Assembly (NCBI GenBank): GCA_003233025.1
Contig: QIKS01000107.1
Location: forward strand, 1 to 7,227
Length of the DNA: 7,227 nucleotides
Reading direction: 5' to 3'
Origin: Hellea balneolensis
Lineage (GTDB): Bacteria > Pseudomonadota > Alphaproteobacteria > Caulobacterales > Maricaulaceae
The notes beneath the pieces are model-generated. The model was not told where the DNA came from, searched no databases, and worked only from the letters and a program-made list of their open reading frames with translations. Numbering within the stretch: the first letter of the stretch is position 1; the number at the start of each line of letters is the position of its first letter. Both the position numbers and the translations under genes were made by a program. Shown piece by piece: positions 1 through 6,085 of the stretch.

Positions 1-1
1 C

Positions 2-304
2 GAAACTTTCCGCTCCAAAGTCCGCATTGACCGCGTGCAGCGCAAGTTAAGCATTGAGCGGGCAGGGCACGGCGGTGCCGTCCGGGCCTTGAGCAATATA
101 TGGACATTTTTGGAGCGCGAAGATGGTTCCACCTTGATCGATTTCAAACTGGATGTCAGCATGAAATCCACACCCATCGAATTTCTGATCAAGCAAAAAT
201 TTAGCAAAGCCACCGATTTTATCATGGCAGCTTTCGAAACCAGGGCAGGGGCATTATATGAGACAATAGGTGAGCCGGACGGCGGGGTGGTTGGGCCAGA
301 TTAA
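2..304 (+). CDS. Coq10/RatA family START-domain protein (3' part)
   Basis: The visible 100 codons are the C-terminal part of a small SRPBCC/START-like (polyketide cyclase/Coq10) protein. The frame is open from base 2, and the true start lies left of the window; family members are about 145-160 residues, so roughly 50 residues are missing. The segment with SNIWTF, then IDFKLDVSMKS, then a C-terminal helix ending in AAFETRAGALY matches the alternating strands and long final helix of Coq10/RatA proteins. Family members bind a lipid such as ubiquinone in a hydrophobic cavity and support respiration (Coq10), or in E. coli are reported to block ribosome subunit association (RatA). In alphaproteobacteria the Coq10-like lipid-binding role is the more likely one, but the sequence does not decide this. 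An internal GTG at 35 is not the start, because homology continues upstream of it. The stop overlaps the stop of the convergent DsbA-like gene. Confidence 0.85.
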   Translation, partial: ETFRSKVRIDRVQRKLSIERAGHGGAVRALSNIWTFLEREDGSTLIDFKLDVSMKSTPIEFLIKQKFSKATDFIMAAFETRAGALYETIGEPDGGVVGPD

Positions 305-310
305 TTGGCC
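294..310. repeat. Small inverted repeat enclosing both convergent stop codons
   Basis: GGCCA (294-298) and TGGCC (306-310) form a 5-bp stem, extended by a possible G-T pair at 299/305. The loop holds TTAA, which contains the stop codons of both convergent genes. Neither side is followed by a long T tract, so a classical intrinsic terminator is not supported. It could still act as a weak two-way transcription barrier. The symmetry is seen directly; the function is inference. Confidence 0.35.
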
Positions 311-1035
311 AGTTCTTCCTCGATCATGCTTTGCAAGAGAGCCCTGTTACCGCCGGCGACGAATTGGTTGTTGATGACAAAGAACGGGGTTCCGGTCAGG
401 CCGGGAATGCGGCTTGCCAGTTCGAGCGTGTCTTCAATTTGCTCCTCTATTTCTCCATTGTTAAGATCAAGGACAAATTGCGTCATATTCAACCCGACAT
501 CTTTGGCAATCGTTGTGATGATTTCCCGTGACAGGCCATTTTTCTCCATTAATGCAAAGTGCATTTCCAGATATTTGCCTTGTTTATGAGCAGCAAGTGC
601 GGCTTTGGCGGCCAGGCGCGAGGTCTGGGTGCGGCGATCCAAAATGGGCAATTCTTTAAAAATCACCCTGACATCTTTGGGATAAGCATCGATGATTTCT
701 TGCACCCAAGGCGTTGATTTGCGGCAAAATGAACAATTATAATCGAAAAACTCAACCATGGTAACTTTGGCATTTTTCGGGCCGATAGAAAAATCCCGTG
801 GGTCATGACGCAATTCTTGCGCGACGGCGATTATCGATTGCTGGTTTTCTTTTTCTTCCAGTAAAATCAACGCTTCACGAATGATTTCGGGGTTCTCAAG
901 AATATATTGCCTGACGATGGTTTCGATTTCAGCAGTATCGGTGCCTGCCTGCGCTTGCCGGGCTTCCGCGCAGCTGGCCAGGGGCAAAAATGCCAGAGCT
1001 AAAGAAAACATTATTGCCGGTTTTACATATTGCAT
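301..1035 (-). CDS. DsbA/ScsC-like periplasmic thiol:disulfide oxidoreductase
   Basis: This is a 244-residue exported thioredoxin-fold protein of the DsbA family. Residues 1-22 form a signal peptide ending in L-A-S-C, which fits a lipobox with C22 as the lipidated residue; cleavage by signal peptidase I just after is also possible. Residues 35-75 form a helical, charged segment including VRQYILENPEIIREAL, which resembles the N-terminal oligomerisation domain of ScsC-type proteins. The catalytic motif C101-S-F-C104 follows VEFFDYN, and the cis-proline loop is T216-P217 in TGTPFFV. The family makes or rearranges disulfides in envelope proteins; the ScsC-like N-terminus leaves open an isomerase role. 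The ATG at 1035 has a GGAGAG ribosome site (1042-1047) six bases upstream. The gene lies 61 bases downstream of the BepA-like protease on the same strand and is probably co-transcribed with it. Redox partner and substrate are not visible; LptD upstream is a plausible client. Confidence 0.9.
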   Translation of the reverse strand: MQYVKPAIMFSLALAFLPLASCAEARQAQAGTDTAEIETIVRQYILENPEIIREALILLEEKENQQSIIAVAQELRHDPRDFSIGPKNAKVTMVEFFDYNCSFCRKSTPWVQEIIDAYPKDVRVIFKELPILDRRTQTSRLAAKAALAAHKQGKYLEMHFALMEKNGLSREIITTIAKDVGLNMTQFVLDLNNGEIEEQIEDTLELASRIPGLTGTPFFVINNQFVAGGNRALLQSMIEEELAN

Positions 1036-1096
1036 ACTAAACTCTCCATGCTTTCTAAGGCCTGAGCCTAGCTAAATAAAAATATAAAATATTGTG

Positions 1097-2470
1097 TTAG
1101 TGCCGTCCACGATTGTTTCGTGTTGCCAATTGGGCGTCTGAAATGACGATGATGTCATTTGCCCGCCGGGCTTGCGCTTTATGACCAATGAGTCCTTCTC
1201 GGGCGCGTGTGGCAAATGAGCGTGCGCGCTGTAAATCGCCGACGGAAAAGGCTTGCTCGGCGATGGCGTAGCGGGCGAGGCCCGGTTCGTTTTTGCGGTC
1301 ATAAGATTGCGACAAATAATACCACGCCGCACCATTTGCCGGCTCTTTTTGCAGGGCAGATTTCAAATGGATAATGGCTTGGTCAATACTTTCTGGCTCG
1401 TCCTTCTCGATCAGAGCTTGGGCAAGGGCGATTTCAAACAATGGTGCGTCTGGTTTTAAGAAGATCGCCTGTTTTAACGGCGCGATGGCCTCAGCCCCTT
1501 TGCCGCTTTCATAGAGGATTTGACCTTTAAGCTCATAAAAATATGGATTGTCGGGGGCGTTTTCTATGAGCAGGTCAATACTGCGCAAAGCATTTTTCAA
1601 ATCAGCAGCCCGGTAATAGGCAACGGAACGGGCATAGCGCCCTTCTTCACTATTATCGGTTTCGGGGTATATGGTAAATACGGTTTGCGGCGCGTAGAGA
1701 AAGCCAATAAGTTTGGCCTTGGTCATGCTCATGGCTTTAAGTTCCCAATCTTCATCCGTCCTGTCGCGGTACGGGCTTTCGTCAACAATTTCACGCAATT
1801 TATCAATCCGTTGATAGGAGAGGGGATGGCCTCTAAAATACGGGTAGCGCCTACTTTTGGACAAGACTTCCTGAGCGCGAAATTTTTCAAAAAATGCGAC
1901 CAGGCCTGCGGTCGATTGGCCAGATTTTTCCAAATATCTGGCGGCTGCCTGATCTGCCGAAGCTTCGCTGACCCGTGAATGGGCCAATACATCAAGGGCA
2001 GCAAATTGCTGTGATCCGGCTAAAATGGTCACGCCTGCCTGGGTTTCACCGGCTAAAATAGCCGCAATGCCAAGGCCGGCCGCGATCAATAAAGGGCCAT
2101 ATGCGCTGCGATTGGTTTGACTGCGGCGGGCCAAATGCCCGCTGGCAATATGGGCGGCTTCATGGGCAATGACGCCTTTGAGCTGGTTGGGGTTGTCGGC
2201 CTCTAGGATCAGGCCGGTATGGAGGAAGATATTTTGCCCGCGGGTCACGAAGGCATTGAGGCTTTGGTCGTTGACAATATACAGATCAACACTTGAGCTT
2301 TGTAAATTAGCGGCCCGCAATAAAGGGTCGGTAAAATCGCGGAGCATTTCCTCGATTTCAGTATCCCGTATCAAAGACTGGGCCAGGGCCGGCATGGCCC
2401 CCGTCGCCAGTATCAGGCCAGCAATCACATAGGACATGCAAACCCGGATAAATCTTTTACGCGCAATCAT
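1097..2470 (-). CDS. bepA: BepA-like M48 metalloprotease with C-terminal TPR repeats
   Basis: This is a 457-residue periplasmic zinc protease. A signal peptide (R4-K5-R6, hydrophobic 13-25, ALA cleavage after A30) leads to an M48 domain. The zinc and catalytic motif H103-E-A-A-H107 is followed by a Gly/Ala-rich hydrophobic segment (about 124-141) and by the third ligand E169 in SEASAD. H215 in RGHPLS matches the position of the autoinhibitory histidine of E. coli BepA. Residues about 276-430 are TPR-type helix pairs. In E. coli, BepA both helps LptD assemble at the Bam complex and degrades stalled LptD; here the gene lies directly downstream of lptD. I chose the ATG at 2470 because a GAGGA site sits seven bases upstream and the signal peptide then starts cleanly. 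An in-frame TTG at 2506 would only add 12 residues ahead of it. E. coli BepA is 487 residues, so the length fits. Orthology is inferred from domain order, not from an alignment. Confidence 0.9.
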   Translation of the reverse strand: MIARKRFIRVCMSYVIAGLILATGAMPALAQSLIRDTEIEEMLRDFTDPLLRAANLQSSSVDLYIVNDQSLNAFVTRGQNIFLHTGLILEADNPNQLKGVIAHEAAHIASGHLARRSQTNRSAYGPLLIAAGLGIAAILAGETQAGVTILAGSQQFAALDVLAHSRVSEASADQAAARYLEKSGQSTAGLVAFFEKFRAQEVLSKSRRYPYFRGHPLSYQRIDKLREIVDESPYRDRTDEDWELKAMSMTKAKLIGFLYAPQTVFTIYPETDNSEEGRYARSVAYYRAADLKNALRSIDLLIENAPDNPYFYELKGQILYESGKGAEAIAPLKQAIFLKPDAPLFEIALAQALIEKDEPESIDQAIIHLKSALQKEPANGAAWYYLSQSYDRKNEPGLARYAIAEQAFSVGDLQRARSFATRAREGLIGHKAQARRANDIIVISDAQLATRNNRGRH

Positions 2471-2477
2471 CCTAAAT

Positions 2478-2482
2478 TCCTC
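2478..2482 (-). promoter_or_regulatory. Ribosome binding site fixing the protease start
   Basis: On the minus strand GAGGA lies seven bases before the ATG at 2470. It supports that start over the in-frame TTG at 2506. Confidence 0.65.
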
Positions 2483-2531
2483 ATTTGCTAAAACCAGCCT
2501 AAACAATCCAGCTCATTTATAAAGAAAATTC

Positions 2532-2559
2532 ACCATAAGGCCAGTACACAACACATCAA
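2532..2559 (-). promoter_or_regulatory. Possible promoter for the protease-dsbA pair
   Basis: The minus strand has TTGATG (2559-2554), a 16-base spacer and TATGGT (2537-2532). These are four-of-six matches each to the sigma-70 type -35 and -10 boxes. It sits in the 159-base gap between lptD and the protease gene and would leave a leader of roughly 55 bases. The gap is long for a pure operon junction, so an internal promoter is plausible, but such matches occur by chance. Confidence 0.3.
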
Positions 2560-2605
2560 CTCTGCGCGAGTGTAATCTAAGGGGCATTGTTGTGGCGAAG
2601 GGAAT

Positions 2606-2624
2606 ATAGGCTGATAGTGCCTAT
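2606..2624. repeat. Small hairpin just downstream of lptD
   Basis: ATAGGC (2606-2611) and GCCTAT (2619-2624) form a perfect 6-bp stem with a 7-base loop, starting six bases after the lptD stop codon. No T run follows on the minus strand, so it does not look like an intrinsic terminator. It might stabilise the 3' end of an lptD transcript or slow polymerase before the next gene; this is inference. Confidence 0.35.
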
Positions 2625-2629
2625 CGCCC

Positions 2630-4990
2630 CTATCCCAAATCTCCCAATGTCAGGAGGGAGACACGAATGCCAAACCCGTTGGAATTGCTGACAATGCCAA
2701 GCCCATTATTTTCTCTGGTGTAGAAAAGTTCAATGCGGGTGCAGTCATCATCAAAAGTCAGCGACAAAGATTGCCGCCTTGTTGTCCCTGCGTCAATATC
2801 GTGGAAAATCCGGTAGCCAGCGCTCCAATTGTCGACAAGCTTGACGGTGATATTGCCGGATATTTCCTGGGTTGGTGCGCCTGCGGCCAATTGGGCGGCG
2901 GCTGTGGCGCTATCGACCCGGTAATAACGCCAATTGGTGCTGATCCGGTCGCCGCGGTAAGTCAGGCTGGTGTCGAGGCGCCTAAATGCGCCGCCGTCTT
3001 CATCAAACCGCACTCTGGTAGCGGTTGAGAAACGGCGGCCCAGCTCCAATTCGAACAGGCCAACAATATCTGATTTATCTTGTTGCAGGCCGGACGCCAG
3101 ATCAAAAACCGCTTGCGAGCCGGCATAATAACTTTGGCCGAGGAATAAAGTCGCCCGGTTATCTTGGCCCCAATCGGCGCTTAAAGAACCGCCAATATCG
3201 GCGCGAAAACCCTCTTGCCAAAGATCAAAGCCGGTTGATTTATTGGCGCTCCACAGCAAGGATTGATCCAAGTCAATTTCAAGACTGTCCTGGGCCAAGA
3301 AGACATTTTGGCCTGCGGTGTTGACCACGCTAAAATTATCCAACTTGCCATCACCAAAGTTTTGCGTGATTTGAATGCGTGGCTCCAACAACCAATTGAC
3401 CTTGCCCCCGGCATTGATCAGCGGCCAACGGGCATCGACGCCGATTTGCCCGGTCGCCCTTGAGAAATCAAAGGAGGTTTCCCCTTCGGCTTCGAGATTG
3501 AAATAATCAAACCGGGCTTGAGCAAAGGGTTTGATCTCAATACCGGCCGGGGCAATCCAGTTTTTCTGCCAATTTAGCCCCGACGTAGCGCGGATATAAT
3601 CCGTACCGGTTTCGCGGGTCAGAACTGTTGCATCGCCAAACAAGTTAAGCCGCCCGCCGAACAGCGGGTCATCCAAATATTTCGTTGCTTCGATTTTTGG
3701 CGCAATAACCGGCAATGTACTGTCGTCCTCGCGCGAGACAAGAATGCGGTTGGGATTATTGGGGTCTCTGCGCACGCTGGTGCGCAGGCTGACAGTGCCA
3801 AAACTGCTGGTGGAAAAGCGAAAACTATCTCCTTGGCCAACGATAAAAGCCTGTTGGGTCAGGCGGCGGGAATCGGCTGAATAAAGTCCGAATTTGGGGC
3901 GGGCTTCGTCCAGGCCGTATCGGTCGAGGAAGTTATCATCGGTGGCATATCCGGCCTGAAATCCCCATTTCCATTGCTGGTTGATATTAAACAAACCATT
4001 GCTGAAGAAATGTGAGCGGATTTTTTTTGACCGCAGGCTTTCCTCCGGGTCGGCGAAAAAATCCGCGTCGCTGAAGTCATTGCCGTTATTGTCAAAAAAA
4101 CTGCTATAAGTGAGACTACCTTCGAGATTAAACTCGCCGGAATAAAACTTTTTACGGTAATTGGCCGCGACAAGCGGGTTAACACCGGAAAAAACATGGG
4201 GCGTTAATGTCAACTCTGACGACGGCGAGAGCGCAAAATAATAGGGGGTTACAATATTGACACCTTTATTATTTGACGTGCCGCCATAAGGTATCAACCA
4301 GCCGCTGGCCCTGCCGACGCTAGGGTCAGGATGGGCGAGATAGGGGGTGTAGAAAATCGGAATGCCCTTAAACTCAAACACGGCGTCGCGGTAGCGGATA
4401 CTTTTTGTATCTCGGTCTTGGGTGACTTTGCGGGCTTTTATCCGCCAGGTTGGTTTTTGTATTTTGTCGTCTTTGCGGCACGTTTCACAGGCCGTGTAAT
4501 AAGCATTGTAAAGCTCGATGCCTTGGTCGGTTGTGCGGGCGGCAAATGCGGAAGCCAACAGCCCACCCTGGCTAAACCGTGAGGTGAAATTGGCTGCCGT
4601 GCCGGCCTCAAGCTTATCGGAAAGTTCAAGTTTATCAGCATATTGGGTCGAGCCATCGGCATTGATCAGCACAACATTGCCGATAGCAATGACCCGTCCG
4701 GTATTGACCGCATATATAACTTTATCGGCGCGCAAGGTTTTATCTTGATAGCGTCCTTCAACCTGGCCGTTGGCGGTTAATATGCCGCTTTCTTGATCGT
4801 TTTCCAGTTCGTCCGCTTCCAAATAAATAATATCAGGATCGCGAAACGGGCTATCTTCTGCCAGCTTTAAATCCTCGTCCGCCCGCACAAATCCGCCGAT
4901 TTGTCCATATGCAGGCGCAGTAAATCCCCCACAGCTTATGAGAAGTCCGAGAGTTGCAGCTAAAGCTTTATGGGATATCCGTTTTGTCAT
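2630..4990 (-). CDS. lptD: LPS-assembly outer-membrane protein LptD (OstA/Imp)
   Basis: This is the 786-residue outer-membrane translocon that inserts lipopolysaccharide into the outer leaflet; E. coli LptD has 784. A signal peptide (K3-R4, hydrophobic 10-20, likely cleavage near AYG-Q at 29-30) precedes an LptA-like OstA domain (about 54-165, from IIYLEAD with LTANGQVEGRY). The family hallmark GIPIFYTPYLAHPDP then SGWLIP lies at 209-234. The rest is a transmembrane barrel rich in alternating aromatic and polar residues, ending in FGIRVSLLTLGDLG. The mature protein has only three cysteines: C168 and C171 in TACETC, and C750 in DDDC; C20 lies in the signal peptide. The start ATG at 4990 has a weak AGGT element (4994-4997). 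The gene is first in a minus-strand block with a BepA-like protease and a DsbA-like protein. No surA, pdxA, rsmA or lptFG, which often flank lptD, lies beside it. Partner LptE is not visible here. Confidence 0.95.
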   Translation of the reverse strand: MTKRISHKALAATLGLLISCGGFTAPAYGQIGGFVRADEDLKLAEDSPFRDPDIIYLEADELENDQESGILTANGQVEGRYQDKTLRADKVIYAVNTGRVIAIGNVVLINADGSTQYADKLELSDKLEAGTAANFTSRFSQGGLLASAFAARTTDQGIELYNAYYTACETCRKDDKIQKPTWRIKARKVTQDRDTKSIRYRDAVFEFKGIPIFYTPYLAHPDPSVGRASGWLIPYGGTSNNKGVNIVTPYYFALSPSSELTLTPHVFSGVNPLVAANYRKKFYSGEFNLEGSLTYSSFFDNNGNDFSDADFFADPEESLRSKKIRSHFFSNGLFNINQQWKWGFQAGYATDDNFLDRYGLDEARPKFGLYSADSRRLTQQAFIVGQGDSFRFSTSSFGTVSLRTSVRRDPNNPNRILVSREDDSTLPVIAPKIEATKYLDDPLFGGRLNLFGDATVLTRETGTDYIRATSGLNWQKNWIAPAGIEIKPFAQARFDYFNLEAEGETSFDFSRATGQIGVDARWPLINAGGKVNWLLEPRIQITQNFGDGKLDNFSVVNTAGQNVFLAQDSLEIDLDQSLLWSANKSTGFDLWQEGFRADIGGSLSADWGQDNRATLFLGQSYYAGSQAVFDLASGLQQDKSDIVGLFELELGRRFSTATRVRFDEDGGAFRRLDTSLTYRGDRISTNWRYYRVDSATAAAQLAAGAPTQEISGNITVKLVDNWSAGYRIFHDIDAGTTRRQSLSLTFDDDCTRIELFYTRENNGLGIVSNSNGFGIRVSLLTLGDLG

Positions 4991-5039
4991 TCTACCTGAA
5001 TATTATCTGAACTTGGGACGACTCGCTACATTGATTGTC

Positions 5040-5074
5040 ATCCATAGCGCGCCAGAGATAGCGCGTCTATGGGT
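5040..5074. promoter_or_regulatory. Strong hairpin in the lptD 5' leader / divergent region
   Basis: CCATAG plus CGCGC (5042-5052) pairs with GCGCG (5061-5065) and CTATGG (5067-5072). This gives an 11-bp GC-rich stem with one bulged T (5066) and an 8-base loop, extendable by a T-G and an A-T pair at the base. On the minus strand it lies about 50 bases before the lptD start and would be part of the mRNA leader if transcription begins upstream of it. On the plus strand a moderately T-rich stretch follows, so a terminator is possible, although no plus-strand gene precedes it. The structure is seen; the role (leader element, operator or terminator) is inference. Confidence 0.5.
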
Positions 5075-5145
5075 TTAACGTTTTCCGATGGTGAAATTTT
5101 GGTTACTTAATAAGGCGGATTGCTCGGCATTATCGTGCGCGCCTC

Positions 5146-5162
5146 AAGCTCGATATGAGCTT
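5146..5162. repeat. Perfect 6-bp hairpin inside the infA upstream region
   Basis: AAGCTC (5146-5151) and GAGCTT (5157-5162) form a perfect stem with the 5-base loop GATAT. No T tract follows directly, so it is not a standard terminator. It is nested within the 5121/5218 inverted repeat. Confidence 0.4.
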
Positions 5163-5181
5163 CCCAACCCATAAATATGTG

Positions 5182-5208
5182 TTTTTTTAAAAAATACCTA
5201 TATATATT
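5182..5208 (+). promoter_or_regulatory. AT-rich promoter-like tract upstream of infA
   Basis: A symmetric T7-A6 run (5182-5194) is followed by an alternating TA tract ending in TATATT (5203-5208), a five-of-six match to a -10 box. Transcription from here would leave an infA leader of about 45 bases. I see no convincing TTGACA-like -35 box at the proper distance, so this is a candidate only. The rest of the 4991-5259 region holds the listed inverted repeats and no supported gene. Confidence 0.3.
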
Positions 5209-5248
5209 CTGCCGAGCATGGGCTAAGCCGTGCGGGAATGATTAAAAA

Positions 5249-5253
5249 AAGGA
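5249..5253 (+). promoter_or_regulatory. Ribosome binding site fixing the TTG start of infA
   Basis: AAGGA, preceded by an A run, lies six bases before TTG at 5260. The in-frame stop TGA at 5239-5241 leaves no ATG or GTG between it and the conserved protein start, so this site and the TTG must be used. Confidence 0.75.
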
Positions 5254-5259
5254 TTTGGT

Positions 5260-5481
5260 TTGGCTAAAGAAGAACTATTGGAATTTGAGGGCGAGGTTGT
5301 TGAACTTCTGCCCAATGCGACGTTTCGGGTAAAACTGGTCGGTAATGACCACGAAATTATTGCCCACACGGCAGGACGTATGCGCAAAAACCGTATCCGT
5401 GTTCTGGCGGGGGATATTGTCACCGTAGAGATGACCCCTTACGACCTGAGCAAAGGCCGTATCACCTACCGCTTTAAATAA
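5260..5481 (+). CDS. infA: Translation initiation factor IF-1
   Basis: This 73-residue cytoplasmic protein is an almost canonical IF-1, a single S1-like OB-fold that binds the 30S A site and helps IF-2 and IF-3 select the start codon. The sequence [11 protein letters not shown], then [27 protein letters not shown], and the C-terminal [15 protein letters not shown] match the family end to end and at normal length. Initiation must be at TTG: an in-frame stop lies 21 bases upstream, no ATG or GTG lies between, and AAGGA is spaced six bases before the TTG. The gene is first in a plus-strand block and is followed after 16 bases by maf. The divergent neighbour is lptD. The non-ATG start may reduce or regulate its output; this is inference. 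Confidence 0.97.
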   Translation: MAKEELLEFEGEVVELLPNATFRVKLVGNDHEIIAHTAGRMRKNRIRVLAGDIVTVEMTPYDLSKGRITYRFK

Positions 5482-5497
5482 TCGTTGTCCTTACTTT

Positions 5498-6085
5498 ATG
5501 AGCGCCACCGATAAAACATTCATCCTGGCCAGCGCCTCGCCGCGCCGGACGCAATTATTGGCCAGTATTGGTGTTACCCCCGATAAAATCCACCCTGCCG
5601 ACATTGATGAAACTGCACATGTGGGCGAGTTGCCCAAGCCATTAGCTTTGCGTTTGGCCAACGAAAAAGCCGCCCATGTCGCCCAAACCCATACGGACAG
5701 TTATGTACTGGCCGCCGATACGGTTGTTGGTGTTGGACGCAGGATTTTGGGCAAGGCTGAAAACGGCGCGCAGGTTGGCAAATTTCTTGCCCTGTTATCA
5801 GGTCGCTCGCACCGGGTTTTTACCGGGGTTTGCTTACATGCGCCGGGCGGGCAGATATATAGCCGGGTTTGCGAAACCCGGCTTAAAATGAAACGGTTAT
5901 CGCAGGTTGAAATCGAGCAATATATTGCCAGCGATGAATGGCGCGGCAAAGCGGGCGGTTACGGTATTCAAGGGCTTGCCGGCGGGTTTATTCCCGCAAT
6001 CATTGGCTCCTATAGCAATGTGGTTGGTTTGCCGGTTTACGAAACCCGAAACCTGCTCATTGGCGCGGGCTATCTGCATGGGTGA
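5498..6085 (+). CDS. maf: Maf-family nucleoside triphosphate pyrophosphatase (YhdE type)
   Basis: This 195-residue cytoplasmic enzyme hydrolyses non-canonical or excess nucleoside triphosphates to the monophosphate and pyrophosphate. Family motifs are in place: LASASPRR at 10-17 (S12, S14, R16 of the phosphate-binding loop), DIDE at 35-38, NEKAAHVA at 55-62, the catalytic D74 in LAADTVV, LSGRSHRVFTGV at 100-111, and the C-terminal KAGGYGIQGLAG at 151-162 with NVVGLP at 174-179. The AADTVV and GYGIQG forms fit the YhdE subgroup (dTTP/UTP) rather than the YceF (m7GTP) subgroup; this rests on remembered motifs. It was once called a septum formation inhibitor. The ATG at 5498 has no clear ribosome site, so translation may depend partly on ribosomes finishing infA 16 bases before. 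The stop overlaps the start of the following ribonuclease gene by eight bases. Confidence 0.95.
   Translation: MSATDKTFILASASPRRTQLLASIGVTPDKIHPADIDETAHVGELPKPLALRLANEKAAHVAQTHTDSYVLAADTVVGVGRRILGKAENGAQVGKFLALLSGRSHRVFTGVCLHAPGGQIYSRVCETRLKMKRLSQVEIEQYIASDEWRGKAGGYGIQGLAGGFIPAIIGSYSNVVGLPVYETRNLLIGAGYLHG

Larger units (their letters stand above)
5121..5218. repeat. 9-base perfect inverted repeat spanning the infA upstream region
   Basis: TGCTCGGCA (5121-5129) and TGCCGAGCA (5210-5218) are exact reverse complements separated by 80 bases. The spacer holds a smaller hairpin (5146-5162) and an AT-rich promoter-like tract. The right arm lies just past the candidate -10 box of infA. The arms could be two half-sites for a DNA-binding protein, or could close a long leader structure. 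Confidence 0.4.

Noticed and set aside
1055..1071. Small hairpin CTAAGGC/GCCTAG between the protease and DsbA-like genes
   Set aside because: The stem is short with a bulge, and no T tract follows on the minus strand, so it does not support a terminator; the two genes are probably co-transcribed.
1520..1978. A 152-codon plus-strand ORF opposite the protease gene
   Set aside because: It lies wholly antisense to a well-supported M48/TPR gene and its translation shows no domain or family pattern.
2471..2506. A longer protease reading from TTG at 2506, adding 12 residues
   Set aside because: The ATG at 2470 has a well-spaced GAGGA and gives a normal signal peptide (RKR, hydrophobic core, ALA cleavage); the extension is unsupported.
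5069..5190. Tiny plus-strand ORFs (13 residues from 5069, 11 residues from 5155) in the infA upstream region, as possible leader peptides
   Set aside because: Neither has a ribosome binding site or a run of regulatory codons.
5907..6077. An N-terminal extension of the ribonuclease frame inside maf
   Set aside because: It overlaps conserved maf coding sequence, resembles no RNase E/G N-terminus, and homology begins at the ATG at 6078.
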